Source: Bacteroidota bacterium (lineage in GTDB: Bacteria; Bacteroidota; Bacteroidia; NS11-12g; UBA955). Taken from it: a stretch of DNA of 64,000 nucleotides. The translations under genes were made by a program, and so were the position numbers. Shown here piece after piece: positions 18,176 to 24,916 of the stretch. How positions within the stretch are numbered: position 1 is the first letter of the stretch; each line of letters opens with the position of its first letter. The DNA lies in the NCBI GenBank assembly GCA_024103355.1, contig JAGFIU010000048.1, positions 26,243-90,242 of the forward strand, given 5' to 3'. The notes beneath the pieces were generated by a model. That model was not told the origin of the DNA and did not search any database. It saw nothing but the letters and a program-made list of their open reading frames with translations.

Positions 18176-20344
18176 TTATCCATGAATTGCTTTAGCTTCC
18201 TCAATCCATTTTTCCCAATTAGACCAGCTTGTGATGTTGTCTTTTTCTTCAAGTTTCTTCACATCATCTTCTGTCAATGCTGCAAGTTTTGCATAAGAAT
18301 CAATGCCAATGGCAATGAGTCTTTTCTCAAATGCAGGACCAACACCGCTAAGTTTTTTTAGATCATCAGCTTTTGCTTTTTTTGCTTTATCAACTTTTGG
18401 TTCATCCTTTTTAGAAGAATCTTTTGCCTCAGCTTTCTTTACCGGCTTCTTTTCCTCTTTCTTTACCGGCTTCTTTTCCTCTTTTGTGTCTTTATTATCA
18501 AATAGAGCAATTAAGTTATCAAAAGAACCGAGTTCGCCTAAAGTAGTCTTTTCGTTAGCCTGGTTGATTTGGTTAACTGTTTTTGAAGTACTTTTAGCTT
18601 GTTTTTCTTTCTTCTTATTCTCAGAATCTTTCTTCTCATCTTCATGAGCTTTCCAAATCACAGTATGAGAAAGAATGATTGTTTTGGCATCTTTATTAAA
18701 CTCGATTACTTCTGCTTCAATAGTCTGTTCTTCTTTAACAAGAGTATTGTCTTGTGTTGCTAAGTGACGTTTAGGTATAAATCCTTCAATCCCATAAGTT
18801 AATTGAACTGTAGCTCCTTTGTCATTCAAATCAACAATAGTTGCTTCGTGACGAGTTCCGACTTTGAAGATTGATTCAAAAGCATCCCATGGATTTTCTT
18901 CAAGTTGTTTGTGTCCAAGAGAAAGTCTTCTGTTCTCACTGTCGATTTCAAGAACAATCACATCAATTTTCTCGTCCTTTTTTATAAACTCGGCCGGATG
19001 TTTAATTTTCTTTGTCCAAGAAAGATCTGAAACGTGAACTAACCCATCAACACCCTCTTCTAATTCAACAAACAAACCATAGCTTGTCAAGTTCTTAACA
19101 ATACCGGTGTGTTTGCTGCCAATTGCATATTTTTCCTGAATGGTTTGCCAAGGATCAGGAGTTAATTGTTTGATACCTAATGAAATCTTTCTTTCTTCTT
19201 TTTCAAAAGTTAAAACAACAGCTTCAATTTCATCACCTACATTTAAGAAATCGGAAGGATTTCTTAAATGTTGTGACCAACTCATTTCAGAAACGTGGAT
19301 AAGACCTTCAACACCCGGTTGTATTTCAAGGAATGCACCGTAGTCAGCTACAGTAACAATTTTACCTTTTACTTTCGCTCCAACTTTAATACTTTCATCC
19401 AATGAATCCCAAGGATGTTCAGATAATTGCTTCATACCAAGTGAAATTCTCTTTTTCTCATCATCGAAATCAAGTACTACAACATTTATCTTTTGGTCTA
19501 AATGTAATACTTCTTCAGGGTGATTAATTCTTCCCCATGAAATATCGGTAATGTGCAATAATCCATCAACACCACCTAAGTCAACAAATACTCCAAACGA
19601 AGTCATATTTTTAACAACCCCTTCCAATACTTGTCCCTTTTCAAGACTAGATAGAATCTCTGATTTTTGTGCTTCAATATCGTCTTCAATCAAAGCCTTA
19701 TGTGAAATGACAACATTTCTGAAAGTCTCGTTAACTTTTACAACCTTAAACTCCATTTCTTTTCCAACAAATTGGTCGTAGTCACGAATAGGTTTAGTGT
19801 CAATTTGTGAACCGGGAAGAAATGCATCAATTCCCATTACGTCAACCACTAATCCGCCTTTGGTTCTGGAAGTAACAAGACCTTTGAGAACTTGGTCTTC
19901 TTCCATTGCTTTACAGATTTCAATCCAAGAGTTTTCTTGTAGTGCTTTCTTTCTGGAAAGAATAAGTTGTCCCGATGCATCTTCTGTTTGTTCAACATAG
20001 ACTTTCACCTTATCTCCGATTTTTAATTCCGGCATATCTCTAAATTCATTTTTAGAAATAATACCATCGGATTTGAATCCTACATCCAGCACAACTTCTT
20101 TGTCAGTAATTGAAACAACTTTGCCTTCTACAATTTCATTCACTGTGAGTGTTGCGAGGGTTTTGGAGTAAAGCTGCTCCATTGATTCTTTTTCTGCTTT
20201 AGAGTAGTTGCCGAATCCGGCTCCATCCATACTCCAATCAAAATCATCCGGATTATGCACTTTCTGTGCTAATTCGGGTTGAGTCTTAGTGGCTTTTGCA
20301 CTCTTTGTTGACTCTTCTGGGTTTAAATTTTTTTCTTCTGTCAA
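18176..20344 (-). CDS. rpsA: 30S ribosomal protein S1 with C-terminal HhH extension
   Basis: S1 binds mRNA on the 30S subunit and helps start translation. Six S1 (OB-fold) repeats are visible, each ending in a variant of 'RKISLGIKQL'. After them comes a Lys/Glu linker with 'EEKKPVKK' repeats and a C-terminal helix-hairpin-helix-like domain ('LKKLSGVGPAFEKRLIAIG'). I start at the TTG at 20344: AGGAGG lies 9 bases upstream and a promoter sits at 20371-20400, so the ATG codons at 20482 and 20407 fall before the transcript begins. This gives 722 residues, beginning Met-Thr-Glu-Glu. The tail is unusual among bacterial S1 proteins. Confidence 0.93.
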   Translation of the reverse strand: MTEEKNLNPEESTKSAKATKTQPELAQKVHNPDDFDWSMDGAGFGNYSKAEKESMEQLYSKTLATLTVNEIVEGKVVSITDKEVVLDVGFKSDGIISKNEFRDMPELKIGDKVKVYVEQTEDASGQLILSRKKALQENSWIEICKAMEEDQVLKGLVTSRTKGGLVVDVMGIDAFLPGSQIDTKPIRDYDQFVGKEMEFKVVKVNETFRNVVISHKALIEDDIEAQKSEILSSLEKGQVLEGVVKNMTSFGVFVDLGGVDGLLHITDISWGRINHPEEVLHLDQKINVVVLDFDDEKKRISLGMKQLSEHPWDSLDESIKVGAKVKGKIVTVADYGAFLEIQPGVEGLIHVSEMSWSQHLRNPSDFLNVGDEIEAVVLTFEKEERKISLGIKQLTPDPWQTIQEKYAIGSKHTGIVKNLTSYGLFVELEEGVDGLVHVSDLSWTKKIKHPAEFIKKDEKIDVIVLEIDSENRRLSLGHKQLEENPWDAFESIFKVGTRHEATIVDLNDKGATVQLTYGIEGFIPKRHLATQDNTLVKEEQTIEAEVIEFNKDAKTIILSHTVIWKAHEDEKKDSENKKKEKQAKSTSKTVNQINQANEKTTLGELGSFDNLIALFDNKDTKEEKKPVKKEEKKPVKKAEAKDSSKKDEPKVDKAKKAKADDLKKLSGVGPAFEKRLIAIGIDSYAKLAALTEDDVKKLEEKDNITSWSNWEKWIEEAKAIHG
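18434..18481. repeat. 24-bp perfect tandem duplication inside rpsA
   Basis: Two identical 24-base units at 18434-18457 and 18458-18481 encode back-to-back copies of an eight-residue Lys/Glu/Pro unit in the linker between the S1 repeats and the HhH tail. Confidence 0.85.
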
Positions 20345-20353
20345 ATTATAGTT

Positions 20354-20359
20354 CCTCCT
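20354..20359 (-). promoter_or_regulatory. Strong Shine-Dalgarno site for rpsA
   Basis: On the minus strand AGGAGG (within AAAAGGAGGAA) stands 9 bases before the TTG start of rpsA. It is the only perfect six-base match to the anti-Shine-Dalgarno sequence that I found placed to start a gene in this window. Confidence 0.75.
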
Positions 20360-20370
20360 TTTGGGGGCGG

Positions 20371-20400
20371 CAAAATTAAATCTTTTAAGATTAAATACAA
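20371..20400 (-). promoter_or_regulatory. Bacteroidota-type promoter for rpsA
   Basis: Minus strand: TTG (-33) at 20400-20398, 19 bases, then TAATTTTG (-7) at 20378-20371. The predicted transcript starts about 20 bases before the TTG start codon, giving a very short leader holding the Shine-Dalgarno site. Confidence 0.7.
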
Positions 20401-20527
20401 ATGCCATTTTTATACTGTATTCTTTCTTGATAATCGGACTTCTTACAGGGTTGTGCATTAGATTTATTGATATATTCTTCATTATTCTTGTTGTTCTTTG
20501 GCGCTTTTATTTTTAAACGTTATAGCA

Positions 20528-20535
20528 TACTTTTG
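20528..20535 (+). promoter_or_regulatory. -7 promoter element for the small lipoprotein gene
   Basis: TACTTTTG fits the -7 consensus TAnnTTTG. The -33 position reads TTT rather than TTG. It points away from rpsA and lies 8 bases before the proposed TTG start of the lipoprotein, implying little or no leader. Confidence 0.4.
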
Positions 20536-20542
20536 CTCCGTT

Positions 20543-20818
20543 TTGAGATTTATTAAGCTGCTTGTATTATTTGGCTTAGGTGTTGTCCTAATCTTTGGTT
20601 TGGACTCTTGCCAATCATCTGCATCGAGTTGTGGAAATGAAGTACACGTTTCAAAATCGCCTAATAGAGGCCGTTACACTACAACAAGTTGTGGAAACCA
20701 AGTTCATAAAGCTTGTACAAAGCGGAAACTTCGAAAAAAGGATCGAGGACTTTTTGGAAAGGAAGGAAATCCTTATAGCTCTAGAAAGATTAGAGGAACG
20801 GGAGGAAAACTTAATTGA
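20543..20818 (+). CDS. Putative small, very basic lipoprotein
   Basis: No family is recognised. Read from the TTG at 20543, the 91 residues begin with a textbook lipoprotein signal: 'MRFIK', a hydrophobic core, and a 'GLDSC' lipobox with Cys23. The mature 69 residues are Arg/Lys-rich and hold two near-repeats, 'SCGNEVH' and 'SCGNQVH', 27 residues apart. The frame is open upstream to a TTG at 20498, but a -7 promoter element at 20528-20535 argues for the shorter form. There is no ATG in this frame. A second frame (ATG at 20637, ending 20828) overlaps it; the signal peptide and repeats favour the frame given here. Confidence 0.5.
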   Translation: MRFIKLLVLFGLGVVLIFGLDSCQSSASSCGNEVHVSKSPNRGRYTTTSCGNQVHKACTKRKLRKKDRGLFGKEGNPYSSRKIRGTGGKLN

Positions 20819-20871
20819 GAGATGTTAAATCCTGAAAGTTGGTTGATTGATAGTGTTTGAAGGGATTATAC

Positions 20872-21702
20872 CTAATACATTTTTTGGAAAAATTCCTTTC
20901 GTCCGTTTATTAATTTAATATATCGGTCACAATTGGTATTGCCAAAAGCGTTATAATCAACAACCCATCCTTGTTTTCCCAACATTATTTCTTGGGTACC
21001 TTTTCTGAACATGCCGGAGCAAGAGGAGGAATATTGTAATGTCAATGCCTTATCAATCACAGATTTAAAATCTGATTTGAAATTCCCCTGTGAGTTGCCT
21101 GTCAAAAAGAGGGTACTGCCCCATAGGTCATTAAGGGTATTGTTGTCTAATCTAATATTGCCTTCGAAATTCATCTCTGCTTCTGTTGTTTCATTTTTGT
21201 ATTTCATTTTTGAAACCGAAATTTGCCAGTCATTGGCATTAAGTCTGTTAAAGCTGAGAGTACCATTTATTTTTCTCATTTTCTTGAAATAATAACCGGA
21301 GAAATATCCTATTGAATCCACTGTGTTGATACTGCCTTTTATTTCTTCATTATTAATTGAGTTGTCAACTACCAAATGCAACATACCGTTTCTGAGTTTT
21401 TTGTCCATTCCATATAAATACTTCTCATTAAATTTATCATAATCAGTGAATTGGATATAGACCTCAATGCCGGTATTGTCAGAAAACAGGGAATCTACCC
21501 AATATAGATTAGTTCCTTGAGCAAACATTTTGGTTGAAATGGCTGAATCTATGTTTGACAGAATGTCGTAGGCAATAGAGAATAGGCTAGAGGTGTGGTC
21601 TTGAAATTCAATGATTTCACTCACGGTATCAACATTGTCTTCATAATTTTTTTTACAAGAAATAAGAGCAAATAGTGCGATAAAAATAGATAGTATTCTC
21701 AT
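20872..21702 (-). CDS. Lipoprotein of unknown function
   Basis: This is a 276-residue protein with a lipoprotein signal ending in 'LISC' (Cys16) followed by Lys-Lys, the Bacteroidota style for membrane retention or surface sorting. The remainder is predicted mostly beta, with no family I recognise; four cysteines follow the lipid-bearing one, three of them (in 'SSSCSGMF' and 'GNTNCDRYIK') near the C-terminus. Its ATG overlaps the stop of the aminotransferase gene by 4 bases, so translation is coupled. Nothing in the sequence links the lipoprotein to that enzyme's chemistry. Confidence 0.75.
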   Translation of the reverse strand: MRILSIFIALFALISCKKNYEDNVDTVSEIIEFQDHTSSLFSIAYDILSNIDSAISTKMFAQGTNLYWVDSLFSDNTGIEVYIQFTDYDKFNEKYLYGMDKKLRNGMLHLVVDNSINNEEIKGSINTVDSIGYFSGYYFKKMRKINGTLSFNRLNANDWQISVSKMKYKNETTEAEMNFEGNIRLDNNTLNDLWGSTLFLTGNSQGNFKSDFKSVIDKALTLQYSSSCSGMFRKGTQEIMLGKQGWVVDYNAFGNTNCDRYIKLINGRKEFFQKMY

Positions 21703-22895
21703 TCAGTTAGTATTTTGTCAGCGACTTGGTTCATTATTTTGCAAGCCATTGAAATTTCTTCTTCATTAATTATCAACGGTGGTGAAAGTCTGACTTTGTG
21801 AGGTGCATACAAAAACCAATCAATCAATACCCCACTTTCTATGCATGTCTGAACAAATTCCAAGCATTTTTCTTGATTAGGCAGTTCGATTGCTAACATA
21901 GCACCTTTCCCGTTGATAGTAGAGAGAGCAGGGTGAGTGAGACGTCTTTTGAATAGAGCTTCGATTGTTAAAGCATTCTCCCAAAGTTTTTTTTGGATAA
22001 TTTCTTCTAACCCTGCCAAAGCAGCAGCACAAGATACCGGATGCCCGCCAAATGTTGTGATATGCCCAAGAATTGGATTTTGGGACAATACGGACATTGT
22101 TTTTTTGTCTGAAATGAAAGCTCCCAAAGGCATTCCTGCCCCAAAAGCTTTTGCCAATATAAGTATGTCGGGTTTTATATCATAGTGTTCAAATGCGAAA
22201 AGTCTCCCGCTTCTTCCCATTCCACATTGAACTTCATCTAATACAAGCAAAGTTCCAGTCTCATCACATTTCTTTCTTAGTGCTTGTAACCACGCGGTTT
22301 CAGGAGGTGTATATCCTGCTTCACCCATTATTGTCTCCACAAAAATAGCTGCTGTTTTGGTGGTTATGGTCTGTAAGTCTTCTAAATTATTTTGATTGAT
22401 TCTTTTGATTTGAGGAAGTAGTGGCCTGTAAAAATCGGTATAATATGATTCCGCACTAAGACTAATAGGCCCATGAGTGCTGCCATGATAAGCATGATTG
22501 AGTGCTATCATTTCGCTTCTGCCTGTTGCTCTTTTAGCTAATTTCATAGCACCTTCAATTGCCTCACTTCCGGAATTGGTATAGTAGATTGATGAGTTTT
22601 CTTTAAATGGCAGGTATGCTGATAGTTTTTCAGCCAATTTTACTTGAGGTGTTTGCACAAGTTCTCCATAGACCATAAGATGAAGGTATTTTTTAGATTG
22701 TTCTTCAATTGCTTTAATTACCTTTATGTTTCCATGTCCGAGAGAACTAACGCTGATACCTGAAATTAAATCGAGATATTTTTTGCCGTTATTGTTGTAT
22801 AAATAAACCCCGTTTGCGCTTTCAATTTCGAGTAGCAGTGGGGCTTGGGTGGTCTGAGCAAGTAAGTTTAGAAAGAGTGTTTTTTGAGAAATCAT
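21699..22895 (-). CDS. Class III PLP aminotransferase (ArgD-like)
   Basis: This 398-residue fold type I enzyme transfers an amino group using pyridoxal phosphate. The PLP pocket is visible in 'YYTNSGSEAIEGAMKLA', the cofactor-binding aspartate in 'VLDEVQCGMGRSG' (Asp220) and the Schiff-base lysine in 'LAKAFGAGMP' (Lys249). The family includes acetylornithine, ornithine and 4-aminobutyrate aminotransferases. No arginine or polyamine genes lie nearby, so the substrate is open. It precedes and overlaps the lipoprotein gene, and begins just after the HU terminator. Confidence 0.88.
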   Translation of the reverse strand: MISQKTLFLNLLAQTTQAPLLLEIESANGVYLYNNNGKKYLDLISGISVSSLGHGNIKVIKAIEEQSKKYLHLMVYGELVQTPQVKLAEKLSAYLPFKENSSIYYTNSGSEAIEGAMKLAKRATGRSEMIALNHAYHGSTHGPISLSAESYYTDFYRPLLPQIKRINQNNLEDLQTITTKTAAIFVETIMGEAGYTPPETAWLQALRKKCDETGTLLVLDEVQCGMGRSGRLFAFEHYDIKPDILILAKAFGAGMPLGAFISDKKTMSVLSQNPILGHITTFGGHPVSCAAALAGLEEIIQKKLWENALTIEALFKRRLTHPALSTINGKGAMLAIELPNQEKCLEFVQTCIESGVLIDWFLYAPHKVRLSPPLIINEEEISMACKIMNQVADKILTE

Positions 22896-22898
22896 AGC

Positions 22899-22928
22899 AA
22901 AAAAAAAGCCTCGCTAATGCGAGGCTCA
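22899..22928 (-). terminator. HU gene terminator
   Basis: The stem GCCTCGC (22908-22914) pairs with GCGAGGC (22919-22925) around a 4-base loop. Read on the minus strand it is followed by a long T tract (A run at 22899-22907), directly after the HU gene. Confidence 0.85.
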
Positions 22929-22949
22929 AAGGAAAATAAAAAGGTAGAA

Positions 22950-23222
22950 TTATCCAACTTTTTTAGCTAAGTCAGAACCTGCTTTGAATTTAACTACTTT
23001 CTTAGCAGGAATTTTGATTTCTTGACCTGTTCTTGGGTTACGTCCTTTTCTTGCAGCTCTTTTAGTAACTGAGAAAGTTCCAAAACCAACTAAGATAAGG
23101 TTGTCGCCTTTTTTTAATGCTTTTGAAGTAGCATCAATGAATGAATTTAGAGCTGCTGAAGCTTGTACTTTTGTGATTGCAGCATCTTTTGCAATGTGAT
23201 CGATTAAATCTGATTTGTTCAT
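22950..23222 (-). CDS. hup: DNA-binding protein HU
   Basis: This 90-residue nucleoid protein bends and compacts DNA as a dimer. It has the full HU fold: N-terminal helices with 'MNKSDLIDHIAKDAAITK', the strand signature 'GFGTFSVTKRAARKGRNP' with the DNA-wrapping arm, and a C-terminal helix ending 'SDLAKKVG'. It is monocistronic, with its own strong promoter upstream and terminator downstream, as expected for a highly expressed gene. Confidence 0.96.
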   Translation of the reverse strand: MNKSDLIDHIAKDAAITKVQASAALNSFIDATSKALKKGDNLILVGFGTFSVTKRAARKGRNPRTGQEIKIPAKKVVKFKAGSDLAKKVG

Positions 23223-23259
23223 AATATTTAATTATTTAAGTTAATAAAATTTACATCGT

Positions 23260-23289
23260 CAAAAGTAGGCTATGGAATTAGAAAAGCAA
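23260..23289 (-). promoter_or_regulatory. Bacteroidota-type promoter for HU
   Basis: Minus strand: TTG (-33) at 23289-23287, 19 bases, then TACTTTTG (-7) at 23267-23260, a perfect fit to TTG-N19-TAnnTTTG. The HU start codon is about 38 bases downstream. Confidence 0.7.
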
Positions 23290-23341
23290 GCAGTGTGACG
23301 TTTTTTTTAGTGTGATTTATTCACTAAAAATCAACATAAGT

Positions 23342-23869
23342 TTAGAGTATTTTGCTTATCGAGTTAATTACCTCATTATCAGTGTTTTGCATCTCTATTA
23401 TTGTGTGGTCATTGTTGATTATCAGGGCTGCAAGTGAGAAGAAAGGCTCTCTTTTTTCCAATAAAAAATACATTTTATCTTCTATTTCTTTGTTGGAACT
23501 GCCTGCAAATAGCGGTCTTGAGGTCTTATTTGTGCAGTTTCTTTGTAATAAAGTTTCAAAATTTACTTTCAGATAAATGGTTATTCCATGCTTATTCATC
23601 CACTCCATATTGTCTTTATAGGCTGCAGTACCTCCCCCGGTGCTGATTACTGTTTTTGTCTTTATTTTTAATTTTGTTAAATAGAATCTTTCTAATTCTC
23701 TAAATCTCTCTTCATCTATTTGATTAAATATATCAGAGATTGATTTGCCTTCATTTGTCTCAATATATAAGTCCAAATCAATAAAATCATATCCGAGTTC
23801 TTTTGCTAATTTATTGCCAAATGTAGTTTTGCCGCTTGCAGGCATTCCTACAATAAAAATATTTGACAT
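23342..23869 (-). CDS. aroK: Shikimate kinase
   Basis: Shikimate kinase phosphorylates shikimate in the pathway to chorismate and aromatic amino acids. At 175 residues it has the usual size. The P-loop is 'GMPASGKTT' (8-16), the shikimate-binding Asp lies in 'DFIDLDLYIE', the glycine-rich 'STGGGTAAYKDN' follows, and the lid 'NCTNKTSRPLFAG' carries the catalytic arginine. It is the last gene of a minus-strand run, 4 bases after the permease gene. Confidence 0.93.
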   Translation of the reverse strand: MSNIFIVGMPASGKTTFGNKLAKELGYDFIDLDLYIETNEGKSISDIFNQIDEERFRELERFYLTKLKIKTKTVISTGGGTAAYKDNMEWMNKHGITIYLKVNFETLLQRNCTNKTSRPLFAGSSNKEIEDKMYFLLEKREPFFSLAALIINNDHTIIEMQNTDNEVINSISKIL

Positions 23870-23873
23870 ATTA

Positions 23874-24914
23874 TTATCTTAATTTAGGGTCTAAATATTT
23901 ATAAGATAAGTCAACCAAGGTGTTAACTATAATGAAAATGATTGCAATGTAAATAACTCCTCCGGAAACAACCGGTAAGTCACTCATTTGTACAGATTCA
24001 ATGAGTACTTTTCCGAGCCCTTTCCAATTAAAGATGTATTCTACAAAGAACGCACCCGCCATCATGGAAGCAAACCAACCTGATGCAGCAGTGATAACCG
24101 GATTAAGTGCGTTTTTTAATGTGTGTTTCAATATGATAAGATAGGGGGGCAAGCCTTTTGCTTTAGCAGTTCGAATATAATCACTCTCTAAATTAGCCAA
24201 AACAGAAGTGCGCATCAGTTGTGTGATTACGGCAACAGGTCTGACAGCAAGGGCAATTGCCGGTAAGATTAAATTAGATAATGTTAGAACCTGTTTTCCA
24301 CTTTCCATATCTATTGAAAAGAGACTTCCTGTCAAAGGAAGACCAGTGTATTGATACCATATAAACCCAAATAACCAAGCAATTATTATTGAAGAGAAGA
24401 AAGATGGTACCGAAATGAATAGTGTACTAAGAAAAAGAAGTAATGAATCTATAAGATTTTGGTAATTAAGTGCGGCAATAATCCCAAAAAGAATTCCAAT
24501 AATAAATGCAAAGGTCATTGCTACACCCGCTAATATTAATGTGCCAATTAATGCTTCCATTAATATATTAACAACAGATCTTCGATTTTGATATGAACGC
24601 CCCAGTTCCGGATTTTTGAAAACAATGGAATTATTTTCAGATAGGCTTATCTCATACCAATTCTTTGGTATATCTGGCTTTGAAAAGATCCCAATAGGGC
24701 TCAATTGTTTTAAGTAATTTAAATATCGAATGAAAACGGGCTTATCTAATCCTAATTCCTCTTTGATTGCTTGTTTTGTTTGCAAGTCTGCTCTTTGTCC
24801 AACCATCATGTCTTCGGCATCCGGAAAAACATAAAATAAGATGAAGCACAGAGTTATAACCCCCCATAGGATACTTATTGAATAAAGTGCTTTGCTTGCA
24901 AGGGCTTTAATCAT
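23874..24914 (-). CDS. ABC transporter permease, DppB/OppB type
   Basis: This 346-residue inner-membrane permease belongs to the binding-protein-dependent (BPD) family used for peptides and nickel. Six membrane segments are visible, the first at 10-30 and the others from about 115 on, with a cytoplasmic 'EAA' loop ('DYIRTAKAKGLPPYLI') that contacts the ATPase. The normal partners (DppC-like permease, two ATPases, a binding protein) are absent from the neighbourhood, so they must be elsewhere or lost. It lies between the DoxX-thioredoxin protein (2 bases upstream) and shikimate kinase (4 bases downstream). Confidence 0.88.
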   Translation of the reverse strand: MIKALASKALYSISILWGVITLCFILFYVFPDAEDMMVGQRADLQTKQAIKEELGLDKPVFIRYLNYLKQLSPIGIFSKPDIPKNWYEISLSENNSIVFKNPELGRSYQNRRSVVNILMEALIGTLILAGVAMTFAFIIGILFGIIAALNYQNLIDSLLLFLSTLFISVPSFFSSIIIAWLFGFIWYQYTGLPLTGSLFSIDMESGKQVLTLSNLILPAIALAVRPVAVITQLMRTSVLANLESDYIRTAKAKGLPPYLIILKHTLKNALNPVITAASGWFASMMAGAFFVEYIFNWKGLGKVLIESVQMSDLPVVSGGVIYIAIIFIIVNTLVDLSYKYLDPKLR

Positions 24915-24916
24915 AA

